DNA of 64,000 bases from Microbacterium maritypicum MF109. GTDB taxonomy: Bacteria > Actinomycetota > Actinomycetes > Actinomycetales > Microbacteriaceae. The position numbers and the translations under genes are program-made. Below are positions 25,225-34,573 of this stretch, one piece after another. The stretch spans positions 16,270 to 80,269 of the forward strand of contig NZ_ATAO01000057.1 of assembly GCF_000455825.1 (NCBI RefSeq), written 5' to 3'. Within the stretch, counting starts at the first letter, position 1, and every line of letters begins with the position of its first letter. Under the pieces are notes generated by a model that was not told the DNA's origin, ran no database searches, and saw only the letters and a list, made by a program, of their open reading frames with translations.

Positions 25225-26604
25225 ATGACCCCCGCGTTCCCTCGCCTGTCTGCGCCTGCCGGGCTCCGCTGGTCCGCCGCGACCTCAGCGTTCCAGATCG
25301 AGGGGTCGCGCCCCACCGGGATATCCGGTCGTTCCATCTGGGATGACTTCCTCGAGAGACCGGGAGCGATCGTCGACGCATCGACGGCGGATCCCGCGTG
25401 CGACAGCTACCGGCGCTCCGAGGATGATGTCGCCCTTGCGGCGGGCCTGGGTCTCGACCGCTACAGGTTCTCGATCCCGTGGGCTCGCGTGCAGCCCGAC
25501 GGCCTCGGCCGCGGTGACGCGTCGGCCCTCGATCACTACTCGCGCCTGGTCGATCTCCTCCTCGATGCCGGGGTCGTCCCGTTCCCCACCCTGTTCCACT
25601 GGGAGATGCCGAGTCTCATCGAAGCAGGCGGCGGCTGGCTCGAGCGCGATACCGCGGAGCGCTTCGCCGACTATGCGGCCATCGTGGCTGATCGTCTCGG
25701 CGACCGGGTGCAGCACTGGTACACCCTGAACGAGCCCGCCATGATGACGCTTCAGGGATACGCGGTCGGCGCGCTGGCGCCCGGGAAGCAGCTCCTCTTC
25801 GGCGCGCTGCCGACCGCTCACCATCAACTGCTCGCCCATGCTCGCGCGGCAGCCGCTCTGCGGGAGCGTGGTGCCGCATCGGTCGGACTGGTCAACAACC
25901 ACACTCGGGTCCTGCCGCTGGGCGACACCGCTGAAGACCACCAGGCCGCAGCGGTCTACGATCTGATCCACAACCGGATCTTCAGCGAACCCCTCCTCGC
26001 CGGAACATACCCCGACCTGGAATCACTCGGCCTGCCCCCGATGCCTGTGCAGGACGGCGACCTCGAGGCCATAGGACGCTCGATCGACTTCTACGGCATC
26101 AACTTCTACAACCCGACCACGGTGACCGCCGCCGAGCAGGAGAGCCCGATCCCGTTCGACATCGTGCCCACTCCGGGAGTCCCGGTCACCGGGTTCGGTC
26201 CGGAATGGCCGATCATGCCGAGCGCGCTGCGCGATCTCCTGATCGACCTGCACACCCGGCATCCGCAGATGCCGCCCGTGATCATCGGCGAGAACGGTGC
26301 GTCGTTCCCGGAACCCGAGCGCGCCCTCCGCGTGGATGACGCCGATCGGATCGCCTATCTGGCGGGACACATCGCCGCGGTAGGGGAGGCGATCGATGCG
26401 GGGGTGCCGGTGGAGGAGTACACGGTGTGGTCGCTGCTCGACAACTGGGAGTGGGCTGACGGCTACACTCAGCGCTTCGGACTCGTCCACGTCGACTTCG
26501 AGACGGGGGAACGGACCCCCAAGGCGTCGTACGACTGGTACCGCGGGATCATCGAGAGCGCGCGGACGGATGCGACCGCTGCCACGACGGAGGCGGCGAG
26601 ATGA
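25225..26604 (+). CDS. glycoside hydrolase family 1 beta-glucosidase
   Basis: 459 residues, normal for GH1. The retaining catalytic pair is intact: acid/base E170 in 'YTLNEP' and nucleophile E356 in 'IIGENG'. Other family marks are 'WSAATSAFQIEGS' at the N terminus, 'RFSIPWARVQPDG' and 'WSLLDNWEWADGYTQRFGLVHVDF' near the end. It should hydrolyse beta-linked disaccharides or aryl-glucosides in the cytoplasm (no signal peptide). ATG 25225 follows AAGGAG four bases upstream; longer in-frame starts lack this. Its stop overlaps the start of the MFS transporter gene, so uptake and hydrolysis are linked. No LacI-type regulator is adjacent. Confidence 0.95.
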   Translation: MTPAFPRLSAPAGLRWSAATSAFQIEGSRPTGISGRSIWDDFLERPGAIVDASTADPACDSYRRSEDDVALAAGLGLDRYRFSIPWARVQPDGLGRGDASALDHYSRLVDLLLDAGVVPFPTLFHWEMPSLIEAGGGWLERDTAERFADYAAIVADRLGDRVQHWYTLNEPAMMTLQGYAVGALAPGKQLLFGALPTAHHQLLAHARAAAALRERGAASVGLVNNHTRVLPLGDTAEDHQAAAVYDLIHNRIFSEPLLAGTYPDLESLGLPPMPVQDGDLEAIGRSIDFYGINFYNPTTVTAAEQESPIPFDIVPTPGVPVTGFGPEWPIMPSALRDLLIDLHTRHPQMPPVIIGENGASFPEPERALRVDDADRIAYLAGHIAAVGEAIDAGVPVEEYTVWSLLDNWEWADGYTQRFGLVHVDFETGERTPKASYDWYRGIIESARTDATAATTEAAR

Positions 26605-27839
26605 CCGAAGCGACCGGAACGCGCCCGGTCCGCGCGGGTGCGCGCTGGATGTCGCTGTTCACGCTCGCGTGGCTGGCGATCTGGACCGTGCAGCTCACGC
26701 CGGTGCAGCTGCTCCTGCCGCTGCAGCTCGACACCCCGCAGGACGACTGGATCCGGGGCGTCGTCTCCTCGGGACTGGTTCTCGGAATCGGCGGGCTCGC
26801 CGGGATCATCGCGGGACCGGCGGCCGGCGCGCTCTCGGACCGCGCGGCTGCGGGCCGCCACCGTCGGCGTCCGTGGGCGCTGGGCGGTGTGCTGTTCACC
26901 GCGGTCTGCCTCGTCCTCACCGGCTACGCGCAAGGGCCATGGGCCGTGGGCGCCGGTTGGGTCGGGGTGTCGATCGGCGTGGCGGTGTCGTCCGCCGCCT
27001 TCACCGCGCTGATCGCCGACCAGCTGCCGACGACACAGCGCGGGGCCGCCTCCGCCGCGGTCGGGTCCAGCCAGGCTGTCGGCATCGTGGTCGGGGTCGG
27101 CCTCGTTGTCCTGCTCGGTCTCGAGCTCCGGGAAGGCTATCTCCTGCTCGCCGGGATCATCGCGGTGGTCGGTACGACGGCGGCGCTGCTGCTGCCCGAT
27201 CCACCGACCACGGAGGCGATGCGGCCGAAACGGATCGGACGCCGCCACCTGGACTCACTGCGCGATCGCGACTTCGCCTGGATGCTGTCCGGGCGCCTGG
27301 TGACGAACGTCGGCAACGCACTCGGGACCGCGCTGTTCCTGTTCTTCCTGCTGCACGGCCTCGGTCAGCCCAGCGCCATCGCCCAGGACAACCTGCTGCT
27401 GCTGATCGTCGTCTACACGGTGTTCGTCGTCATCGCCTCGGTGATCACGGGGATCGTCTCCGACCGGACAGGGAATCGCCGGACGCTCACGGTGGCGGCG
27501 ACGGTCGTGCAGGCGGCCTCGGGGGTGGCGATCGCGCTGGTACCGACGTTCGAGATGACGATGGTCGCTGCCGCGCTGATGGGCCTCGGCTATGGCGCGT
27601 TCTCGACGGTGGGCCTCGCATTCGCCGCCGACCTGCTGCCGGACGAGCAGGACCATGCGAGGGACCTCGGGATCGTGAACGTCACAGCCGCGCTCGGGCA
27701 GCTCATCGGCCCTGTGCTGGGGGCGGGACTGGTCGCGCTGGTCGGCGGCTTCTGGCTCGTGTTCGTCGCGGCGGCGGTTCTCTCCCTCGTCGGCGGGCTG
27801 CTCACGGCGTTCGCGCGGCAGCCGGCCAGGGCGTCATGA
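26601..27839 (+). CDS. MFS transporter, probable sugar or glycoside carrier
   Basis: 412 residues with twelve hydrophobic segments. The loop between helices 2 and 3 is 'GALSDRAAAGRHRRRPW', a GPH/sugar-porter-like variant of the MFS A motif, and the second half has the matching 'GIVSDRTGNRRTLT'. The fold resembles SLC45/GPH-type sucrose and glycoside carriers more than drug pumps. The ATGA overlap with the GH1 gene supports import of a beta-glucoside as its job (inference). It ends six bases inside the convergent hydrolase gene. Confidence 0.88.
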   Translation: MTEATGTRPVRAGARWMSLFTLAWLAIWTVQLTPVQLLLPLQLDTPQDDWIRGVVSSGLVLGIGGLAGIIAGPAAGALSDRAAAGRHRRRPWALGGVLFTAVCLVLTGYAQGPWAVGAGWVGVSIGVAVSSAAFTALIADQLPTTQRGAASAAVGSSQAVGIVVGVGLVVLLGLELREGYLLLAGIIAVVGTTAALLLPDPPTTEAMRPKRIGRRHLDSLRDRDFAWMLSGRLVTNVGNALGTALFLFFLLHGLGQPSAIAQDNLLLLIVVYTVFVVIASVITGIVSDRTGNRRTLTVAATVVQAASGVAIALVPTFEMTMVAAALMGLGYGAFSTVGLAFAADLLPDEQDHARDLGIVNVTAALGQLIGPVLGAGLVALVGGFWLVFVAAAVLSLVGGLLTAFARQPARAS

Positions 27840-28589
27840 ACTCGAGGGGTCAGGCGTCACTCCCTGCGCGGCGTCACGCTCCACGGTCGCGATGGCGAGC
27901 TGCAGCACGGCGTTGAAGATCTGCGGCCGCATCGCGGTGACGAGGTGCGTCGTGCGTGGCACGATGATGAGCTCGGCATGCGGGGCGAGCCGTTGGAACA
28001 GTGACTCGTTGAGCCGCAGCTGGTCGTACTGCCCGTTCACGAACCAGAGCGGAATCGTGATGCGAGGGATCGCCGCGGCGATGTCGAGCGCGGCCAGACT
28101 GCGCAGCGCGGCGTCCTGGGTGTCGAGCGCGTAGCCGCCGGCGGCGAAGTCGGACCGGGTCTCCACAGGCACGGTGGCTTCGAGGATCCGGCCGGTCAGC
28201 CACATCCCGCGGTCGGGAAGGGCATCGACGGCTCGAGTGAAGAGACGGTAGGCCGCGAGCCCGGCACCGTGGGGGATCGAGGTGCAGGACGCCGCGATCA
28301 GCCCCGCGACGGGAGGTTGCTCCGCGCCGCCGACATACGCGAGGCAGAGCAATCCGCCCATCGAATGCCCCACCAGCAGGACGGGGCCCTTCTCGGCCGC
28401 GGCGCGCACCGCCTCATCTATGGTGTGCAGCGCCTCGTGGAGGGTGAAGTCCTCCTGCATCCGCGTACCGTGCCCCGGGAGGTCGACGGCGGTGAAGGCG
28501 TAGCCGCGCTCCTCGAGGTAGGCCGCCTGGGACCGCCACATGGTGGCGGACGTGCGGATACCGTGCACGAAGACGATCTGGACGCTCAC
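27834..28589 (-). CDS. alpha/beta hydrolase (monoacylglycerol lipase-like)
   Basis: 251-residue alpha/beta hydrolase. 'VFVHGIRTSATMW' forms the oxyanion loop, 'VGHSMGG' carries the nucleophile Ser, 'DLPGHG' the strand-3 turn, and 'NGQYDQLR' and 'RTTHLVT' the acid and His. It belongs to the broad esterase/lipase group; the substrate cannot be named. Start GTG 28589 is supported by a minus-strand TATGCT hexamer exactly six bases upstream; an ATG 20 residues earlier would lie upstream of that promoter. No signal peptide. Converges with the MFS gene with a six-base overlap. Confidence 0.87.
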   Translation of the reverse strand: MSVQIVFVHGIRTSATMWRSQAAYLEERGYAFTAVDLPGHGTRMQEDFTLHEALHTIDEAVRAAAEKGPVLLVGHSMGGLLCLAYVGGAEQPPVAGLIAASCTSIPHGAGLAAYRLFTRAVDALPDRGMWLTGRILEATVPVETRSDFAAGGYALDTQDAALRSLAALDIAAAIPRITIPLWFVNGQYDQLRLNESLFQRLAPHAELIIVPRTTHLVTAMRPQIFNAVLQLAIATVERDAAQGVTPDPSSS

Positions 28590-28595
28590 GGGTTC

Positions 28596-28601
28596 AGCAT
28601 A
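28596..28601 (-). promoter_or_regulatory. -10 hexamer TATGCT, leaderless start for the 28589 gene
   Basis: Minus-strand TATGCT, six bases (GAACCC), then GTG 28589. This decides the start codon of the hydrolase. Confidence 0.6.
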
Positions 28602-28605
28602 AGGA

Positions 28606-28640
28606 AAGCGGGGCCCGTGGATGAACCACCGACCCCGCTT
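28606..28640 (-). terminator. terminator-like hairpin after the ABC binding-protein gene
   Basis: AAGCGGGG (28606-28613) pairs with CCCCGCTT (28633-28640) and GTGG/CCAC extends the stem inside. On the minus strand the stem is followed by TCCTTAT. It lies 25 bases after the binding-protein gene and overlaps the promoter region of the next hydrolase. Confidence 0.6.
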
Positions 28641-28664
28641 CGACACCATGTGTGTCAGAGAGTG

Positions 28665-30374
28665 TTACTTCTCCCAGCCGACGTTCTCGACCGGCTGAAT
28701 GCCGAACAGGTCCAGACCGACGTAGGGCTCGGGCGTGAGGTTCGCCAGGCCTTCCTTGACGGTGTAGATCTGCGGGCCGTTGTACAGCGGGATGAGGCCC
28801 CAGCGCTTGTAGATCTCCGGCTCGAGCTTCATCGCGGCAGCGGTCTGCGCCTCGGGGTCCGACTGCGACTCGACCTTGTCCTTGATCTCGGCGTCGAGTT
28901 CGGCGTCACCGACACCCGACAGGTTGAGACCCGAGTCCGAGCAGTACAGCTGGCAGAACCAGGCGGCACCGAACGGGTCGGAGGAGGTGAAGCGGAGTCC
29001 GGAGACATCCCAGTTCTTCGACGTGTAGTCGTCGGAGAACTGGCTGGCGGGGCGGACCTCGACCTTGACGTCGATGCCGACCTCCTTCTCCTGGGCCTGC
29101 AGCGACTGCGCGAGAGCCTTCTGCGTGGCGGAGTCGCTCCAGATCGGGTACACGACGGAGAGCTTGACGCCGTCCTTCTCGCGGATACCGTCGGAGCCTT
29201 CCTTCCAGCCGGCCTCGTCGAGGAGCTTCTTGGCACCCTCGACATCGAACTTCCAGCCTGCGGCCTTCATCGAGTCCTCGTAGCCGGGCTGGAACGAGAA
29301 GAGCGTCAGCGAGCCCGCCGGGTCTTCCTGGTAGCCGAGGCCGTTCCAGGCGATCTGCTTCTGCTGGTCGATATTGATGGCCTTGAAGAACGCTTCACGG
29401 ACCTTGACGTCCTCGAACTGCGGCTTGGTCGAGTCGACCTGCAGGATGGTGTTGGCGGTCTGCTGTGCGCGATAGACCTTCGCGCCGTCGACGTCCTTGA
29501 CCTGGTCGATGAGCTCCTGGGAACCCGTCTCGACCATGTCGACCTCGCCGTTCTTGAAGGCGTTGACGCCGGCCTGGGCGTCCATGCCGGTCATGGTGAC
29601 CTCGTCGAGGAGCGGCGCGTCGCCCCACCACTCGGGGTTCGGCTTGAACGAGATGTAGCCCTTGTTGGCGTCGAACTCGTTGACCGTGTACGGGCCAGCG
29701 CCCCACTCGGGGTGCGGGTTGCTGATCATGGCCTCGTTGAAGGTCGTCGGGTCAGCGAGAGCCGGGTGGATGACGCCGCCGTTGAACGGCATCTGCGGCC
29801 AGGCGAACTCGCCCTTGAACGTGACGATGGCGGTCTTCGCCGTGTCGCCCTGTTCGACGGATTCGATCTCCTTGTAGCCGTCGGTCGCGTTCGGGTTGAA
29901 GCCCTCGTCGTACGAGCGGTTGGCCTTCCAGGTGGCGTCGATGGCAGTCCAGTCCATGTCGGTGCCATCGTTCCAGTGCGCCTCATCGGTGAACGTGAAG
30001 GTCAGGACCGTCTTGCCGTCCTTCACCTCGTTCTTCCACTCGGAGAGGTAGTTGTCGTTCTTGTACTGCGTGCCATCCGGCTTCATGAGGATGATCTGCG
30101 GCATGTACCACGCGGCGATGCGTGCGGTGTCGGCGCTGCCGTCGCTGTTGAACGAGTTCAGCTGCGTCGGAACCTCGCGGATCGCGAAGTTGACCGTGCC
30201 GCCCTCCTTGAGGTTCTCACGAGGCTGCGGGTTGTAGTTCGCCATCTCGACGTCGGTCGTCTCGCCGGCGTCGCCCTTGTCGCCACTGCCGGTGTTACCG
30301 GCAGCGCACCCGCTGAGCGCGAGTGCGAAAGCGCCGGTGAGTGCCAGCGCTCCCATCAGCTTGTACTGCTTCAT
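28665..30374 (-). CDS. ABC transporter substrate-binding lipoprotein, family 5 (peptide/oligopeptide type)
   Basis: 569 residues. A signal peptide with lipobox 'ALSGC' around residue 23 anchors it outside the membrane. The SBP family 5 fold is shown by 'AIREVPTQLNSFN', 'FTFTDEAHWNDGTDMDWTAIDATWKA', 'GAGPYTVNEFDANKGYISFKPNPEWW' and 'VREAFFKAINIDQQ'. It should capture an oligopeptide or similar solute for the importer encoded upstream. A good ribosome-binding site (AAAGGAGCACC) precedes ATG 30374. It is the last gene of the importer operon, 117 bases after the ATPase gene; that gap contains a short GCC-GCAA-GGC hairpin and a possible -10 (TATTCT), so it may also be transcribed separately to give more binding protein. 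Confidence 0.96.
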   Translation of the reverse strand: MKQYKLMGALALTGAFALALSGCAAGNTGSGDKGDAGETTDVEMANYNPQPRENLKEGGTVNFAIREVPTQLNSFNSDGSADTARIAAWYMPQIILMKPDGTQYKNDNYLSEWKNEVKDGKTVLTFTFTDEAHWNDGTDMDWTAIDATWKANRSYDEGFNPNATDGYKEIESVEQGDTAKTAIVTFKGEFAWPQMPFNGGVIHPALADPTTFNEAMISNPHPEWGAGPYTVNEFDANKGYISFKPNPEWWGDAPLLDEVTMTGMDAQAGVNAFKNGEVDMVETGSQELIDQVKDVDGAKVYRAQQTANTILQVDSTKPQFEDVKVREAFFKAINIDQQKQIAWNGLGYQEDPAGSLTLFSFQPGYEDSMKAAGWKFDVEGAKKLLDEAGWKEGSDGIREKDGVKLSVVYPIWSDSATQKALAQSLQAQEKEVGIDVKVEVRPASQFSDDYTSKNWDVSGLRFTSSDPFGAAWFCQLYCSDSGLNLSGVGDAELDAEIKDKVESQSDPEAQTAAAMKLEPEIYKRWGLIPLYNGPQIYTVKEGLANLTPEPYVGLDLFGIQPVENVGWEK

Positions 30375-30491
30375 GGTGCTCCTTTCGCCTTGCGGCGTGT
30401 CATAAGGGGAGAATAGTTCGCCGGATCCGCGAATGTCCGGGCGGCGAGTGAATATCGGCTAACCGTTATCGGACGGTGATCCGTGATCTGT

Positions 30492-32420
30492 TCATGAGGC
30501 CGCAGGCCGCGCTGTCACCGTGGCGGGATCGAACACGATCCGCTCACGCGTGCGCTCGATGTCGGGGTCCGGGACCGGGATCGCGGACAGCAGCGCCTTC
30601 GTGTAAGGGTGCTGTGGGTTGTCGAAGACATCGTCGACATCGCCGTGCTCGACGAAGTCGCCGAGGTACATCACCGCGACCCGGTCGGCGATGTGCCGGA
30701 CGACCGAGAGGTCGTGCGCCACGAAGAGGTACGACAGCCCGAGCTTGACCTTGAGATCGTCGAGCAGGTTGATCACACCGGCCTGGATCGACACGTCGAG
30801 CGCGGAGACCGGCTCGTCGAGCACCAGGATCTTGGGGTTGGTCGACAGTGCCCTGGCGATGCCGATGCGCTGACGCTGGCCTCCGGAGAAAGCCTGCGGG
30901 AAGCGATCGCTGTGCGCCGGGTTGAGTCCGACGAGGTCCATCAGCTCCTTCACACGGCGGTGCGCCTCGGCCTTCGGGGTACCGATCGCCGAGAGCGGCT
31001 CCGAGATGATGTCCGCGACCGTCATACGCGGATCGAGCGCTCCCATCGGGTCCTGGAACACGATCTGGATGTCGCGGCGCAGCGCCCGCTCCACCTTGTG
31101 GCTGTGGATGTCGTTGACGCTCGTTCCCGCGATGACGATGTCGCCGTCGGTCTGCTTCACCATGTCCATGATCTGCAGCAGCGTCGTCGTCTTGCCGGAG
31201 CCGGATTCACCGACGATGGCCAAGGTCTCACCCTCGCGCACGTCGAAGCTGATGCCCTTGATCGCGTGCACCTCGCCGACCTTCCGCTTCAGGAACGCGC
31301 CCTTGAGCAGAGGGAAGGTCTTGGTGAGGTTCTTCACCTCGAGGGTGATGGGGCGTTCTTCACGGGGGAGTCGCGTCAGGGCGCTCTCCGGTGCCTCGCG
31401 CACCGGATACACGGGAAGACCGCCGAGCAGGCCGCCGTCGGTGATCTCGTTCGCACGGATGCAGGCCGCACGGTGCTCTTCGCCGCCACCGGTCAGCACG
31501 GGAAGAAGCTCCGGCTCGCGGGTGCGGCACGCGTCCATGACGATGGGGCAGCGGTCCGCGAACGGGCACGCGTCCGGAAGATTGATCAGCAGCGGCGGGT
31601 TGCCCTTGATCGGGGTGAGCGGTTCCTTCTCGGCCTTGTCCACGCGGGGAATCGCGCCGAGGAGACCGATCGAGTACGGCATCCGGGTCTGGTGGAACAG
31701 CTCGCGCACGGGCGCCTGCTCGACGGGCTTGCCGGCATACATGACCATCACGTCGTCGGCCGTTCGGGCGACGACACCCATGTCGTGGGTGATCATCATG
31801 ACGGCGGCACCCGTCTCGGCCTGCGCCTTCTCGATGAGGTCGAGGATCTGCGCCTGGATCGTGACGTCGAGAGCCGTGGTGGGCTCGTCCGCGATGATCA
31901 GCTTCGGATCGTTCGCCATCGCGATCGCGATCACGACGCGCTGGCGCATGCCGCCCGAGAACTCGTGCGGGAACGACTTCATCCGCTTCTCGGGCTCGGT
32001 GATGCCCACCAGCTTGAGAAGGTCGATCGAGCGTGCGGTCGCCTCCTTGATGCTGAGGTTGCGGTGCACGGTCAACGCCTCGATCAGCTGAGCGCCGATC
32101 GTGTACACCGGCGTCAGAGACGTGAGCGGGTCCTGGAAGACCATCGAGATCCCGTTGCCGCGGATGGCAGAGAGCTGCGTGTCGGTCTTGCCGAGAAGTT
32201 CCTGGCCGTCGAACACGATGGAGCCGGTGACCTTGGCGTTCTCGTCGAGGAGGCCCATGACGGCGAGCGAGGTGACGGACTTGCCCGACCCGGACTCGCC
32301 GACGATGCCGAGGGTCTTTCCCGCCTCGAGGTCGAAGGAGACGCCGCGGACGGCGTCGACGCGGCCGGCCTCGGACGCGAAGCTGACCCGGAGGTCGCGG
32401 ACGGAGAGTACGGGGCTCAT
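30492..32420 (-). CDS. fused double ATP-binding protein of the oligopeptide-type ABC importer (DppD-DppF)
   Basis: 642 residues containing two full ATPase domains. Domain 1 (about 1-330): Walker A 'GESGSGKS', signature 'FSGGMRQRVVIA', Walker B 'LIIADEPTTALD', then the Cys-rich 'CPFADRCPIVMDACR' tail that binds iron-sulfur in some DppD proteins. Domain 2 (about 345-640): Walker A 'GESGSGKTT', signature 'FSGGQRQRIGIA', Walker B 'LVLDEPVSALD'. Both sites look catalytically complete. The fusion replaces two separate genes. ATG 32420 overlaps the stop of the DppC-type permease gene (ATGA), with AGGAGGC upstream. Confidence 0.96.
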   Translation of the reverse strand: MSPVLSVRDLRVSFASEAGRVDAVRGVSFDLEAGKTLGIVGESGSGKSVTSLAVMGLLDENAKVTGSIVFDGQELLGKTDTQLSAIRGNGISMVFQDPLTSLTPVYTIGAQLIEALTVHRNLSIKEATARSIDLLKLVGITEPEKRMKSFPHEFSGGMRQRVVIAIAMANDPKLIIADEPTTALDVTIQAQILDLIEKAQAETGAAVMMITHDMGVVARTADDVMVMYAGKPVEQAPVRELFHQTRMPYSIGLLGAIPRVDKAEKEPLTPIKGNPPLLINLPDACPFADRCPIVMDACRTREPELLPVLTGGGEEHRAACIRANEITDGGLLGGLPVYPVREAPESALTRLPREERPITLEVKNLTKTFPLLKGAFLKRKVGEVHAIKGISFDVREGETLAIVGESGSGKTTTLLQIMDMVKQTDGDIVIAGTSVNDIHSHKVERALRRDIQIVFQDPMGALDPRMTVADIISEPLSAIGTPKAEAHRRVKELMDLVGLNPAHSDRFPQAFSGGQRQRIGIARALSTNPKILVLDEPVSALDVSIQAGVINLLDDLKVKLGLSYLFVAHDLSVVRHIADRVAVMYLGDFVEHGDVDDVFDNPQHPYTKALLSAIPVPDPDIERTRERIVFDPATVTARPAAS

Positions 32421-33346
32421 GCGCGGCCTCCTGCAGCCGAAGTGGGATCGAGGGCATCGCGCAGTCCATCGGCGATGAGCGCCATCGATACGGTCAGCAG
32501 CGTGAGGATCAGTGCGGGGAAATAGAACAGCCACGGCGAGCTGACGATGGACGAGCTGCCCTCGCCGATCAACGAGCCGAGCGACACATCGGGGATCTTC
32601 ACGCCGAAGCCGATGAACGACAACCCGGTCTCGGTCGTGACCGCCGCGACGATGCCGAGGGTGAAGTTGATCACCAGCAGCGAGCCGATGTTCGGAATGA
32701 GGTGACGCGTCACGATGCGCAGTCCCCGGACACCCATGTACCGAGCGGCCTGGACGTACTCGCGCTCACGCAGCGACAGGGTCATGGTCCAGATGATCCT
32801 CGCGGGGAAGAACCAGCTGACGAAAATCATCACGAACGCGATGACCCACCACACGCCGCCGGAGTCGTTCGAGATGATCGACAGCAGGAGGAAGGTCGGC
32901 ACCACCATCATGAAGTGGATCACCAGGAGAGCGATGCGCTCGAACCAGCCGCCGAAGTACGCGGCCGCGGTCCCGACGAGCGCCGAGAGGATCGTCGTGC
33001 CCACCGAGACGGTGATCGCGATCATGAGGGAGCGTTGCAGGCCGATGGCGGTCTGCGTGTAGGTGTCGTTGCCAGCCCCGTTGGTGCCGAACCAGTGCGC
33101 AGCGGACGGCGGCTGGCTCAGGGCGAGGAAGTCCATGCTGTCGACGGCGTACGGCGACAGGAGCGGTCCGAGCGTCGAGAAGAGGATCAGCACGAAGAGA
33201 ACGACGACGCCGCCCACTGCCGGCTTGTTGCGCATGAACCGGCGGGTGTAGAGCGTCCACTTGGACAGCGACTTTCCCGAGGCGCGGTCGGCGGTCGGCG
33301 GCACGGCCGGCGGCTCGACCAGGGGATCGATCATATCGGTGGTCAT
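32417..33346 (-). CDS. ABC transporter permease, DppC/OppC type
   Basis: 309 residues. An N-terminal cytoplasmic tail of about 45 residues precedes the first helix, followed by the long extracytoplasmic loop with 'HWFGTNGAGNDTYTQTAIGLQRSL', five more helices and the coupling loop 'EREYVQAARYMGVRGLRIVTRHLIPN', the EAA motif. It differs clearly from the DppC-type protein at 767-1666, so the two importers are not recent duplicates. It starts two bases after the DppB-type gene ends and overlaps the fused ATPase gene by four bases. Confidence 0.95.
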   Translation of the reverse strand: MTTDMIDPLVEPPAVPPTADRASGKSLSKWTLYTRRFMRNKPAVGGVVVLFVLILFSTLGPLLSPYAVDSMDFLALSQPPSAAHWFGTNGAGNDTYTQTAIGLQRSLMIAITVSVGTTILSALVGTAAAYFGGWFERIALLVIHFMMVVPTFLLLSIISNDSGGVWWVIAFVMIFVSWFFPARIIWTMTLSLREREYVQAARYMGVRGLRIVTRHLIPNIGSLLVINFTLGIVAAVTTETGLSFIGFGVKIPDVSLGSLIGEGSSSIVSSPWLFYFPALILTLLTVSMALIADGLRDALDPTSAAGGRA

Positions 33347-33348
33347 TT

Positions 33349-34332
33349 TCAGCTCACCCTCACTCGCGGGTCGAGAACGACGACGACGATGTCGGCGAGC
33401 ACCGCGCCGATCGCCGTCAGCACGGCGCCGAACGCGGCGACGGCGACGACGCCGTTGATGTCGTTGTTGTTGATGGTGTCGAGGAAGTACCGCCCCATGC
33501 CCTGCCAGGCGAAGATGCGCTCGGTCAGGATCGCGCCGGTGAAGATCGTCGGGATCGTGAAGGCGACCTGCGTCGCGACAGGGATGAGCGACGTCCGCAG
33601 GGCGTGCTTGCGGATCGCCTGAGACTTGGTCAAGCCCTTCGCGCGCGCCGTGCGCACGTAGTCGGCGTTGATGTTGTCGAGCAGGAGCGAACGCTGCAGG
33701 AAGTGGTACTGGGCGTAGCCGACGATCACGAGCGCGATCGTGGGCAGCGTCAGGTGCTGCAGCGTGTCGACCAGGACGGGGAAGAAGCCGGTGACACCGG
33801 GACTCGAGGAGCCTGTCACGTAGAAGATGCGGACGCCGGTCCACTCGTTGAGCGAGATCGCGAGAAGGACGACGGCGAGGCCCGCGACGATGATGTTCAC
33901 GTTCATCGTGATGATCGAGGTCGCCTGACCGATGCGGTCGGCGAGCTTGTACTGACGAGAAGCGGTGTAGACGCCCAGCCAGATGCCGAGCACTGCGGCG
34001 ATGATCGTGGCGCCGAGGACGAGCTCCGCGCTGATCCACATGCGGTAGGAGACCTGCTCGTTGACGGACTGACCGGTCGGGCTCACACCCCAGTCCCAGC
34101 GGAACAGGATGCTGCTGAACCAGTTCCACCACCGCTCGATCAGGGGAACGGTGTCGCTGAGGTTGCGCGGGGTGAGGACGTTGTCGATCTGCTCAGGCGA
34201 GAGCGGGGGACGCCGTCCCACGTAATTGCTGCGCGGATCGAGGAAGCCCCACGCCAGGAAGAACGTGAGATTCGTGGCGACCACGATCATCAGCAGCCAG
34301 CCGAGTGCTCGGCGCAGGAGGTACTTGATCAA
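33349..34332 (-). CDS. ABC transporter permease, DppB/OppB type
   Basis: 327 residues. 'MIKYLLRRALGWLLMIVVATNLTFFLAW' forms the first helix with its basic N terminus, a long periplasmic segment contains 'WNWFSSILFRWDWGVS', and the coupling loop is 'DYVRTARAKGLTKSQAIRKHALRTSLIP', a good EAA motif. The initiator is TTG (34332), with AGAAAGA 13 bases upstream as ribosome-binding site; the family length fits this start. First gene of the operon that runs permease, permease, fused ATPase, binding protein. Its promoter must lie in the 241-base gap to lepA. Confidence 0.94.
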   Translation of the reverse strand: MIKYLLRRALGWLLMIVVATNLTFFLAWGFLDPRSNYVGRRPPLSPEQIDNVLTPRNLSDTVPLIERWWNWFSSILFRWDWGVSPTGQSVNEQVSYRMWISAELVLGATIIAAVLGIWLGVYTASRQYKLADRIGQATSIITMNVNIIVAGLAVVLLAISLNEWTGVRIFYVTGSSSPGVTGFFPVLVDTLQHLTLPTIALVIVGYAQYHFLQRSLLLDNINADYVRTARAKGLTKSQAIRKHALRTSLIPVATQVAFTIPTIFTGAILTERIFAWQGMGRYFLDTINNNDINGVVAVAAFGAVLTAIGAVLADIVVVVLDPRVRVS

Positions 34333-34558
34333 AAGGGGTCAGTCTTTCTCTTCTACAGACGCGCTCGGGATCTGCCGACGCAACGCTGAGTCAGTTGGAT
34401 ACACAATCGCCATCCACCGAACTCTGCGATGCGACGACCATCACGGGGTATGTGACGGAGTCTTATCGCTTGCGGGATCCGGTGTCACGGATTTTCCCTG
34501 GCAACTTCGGGAGACTATCACCGGTATGGCCGAATCGGGGATTAGCCTCCCCTGACCG

Positions 34559-34564
34559 TACAAT
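34559..34564 (+). promoter_or_regulatory. -10 hexamer TACAAT for lepA
   Basis: TACAAT is close to the sigma-70-type consensus TATAAT. It ends nine bases before ATG 34574 and three before GTG 34568, so the lepA mRNA would have almost no leader. Confidence 0.55.
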
Positions 34565-34573
34565 CGAGTGGAC

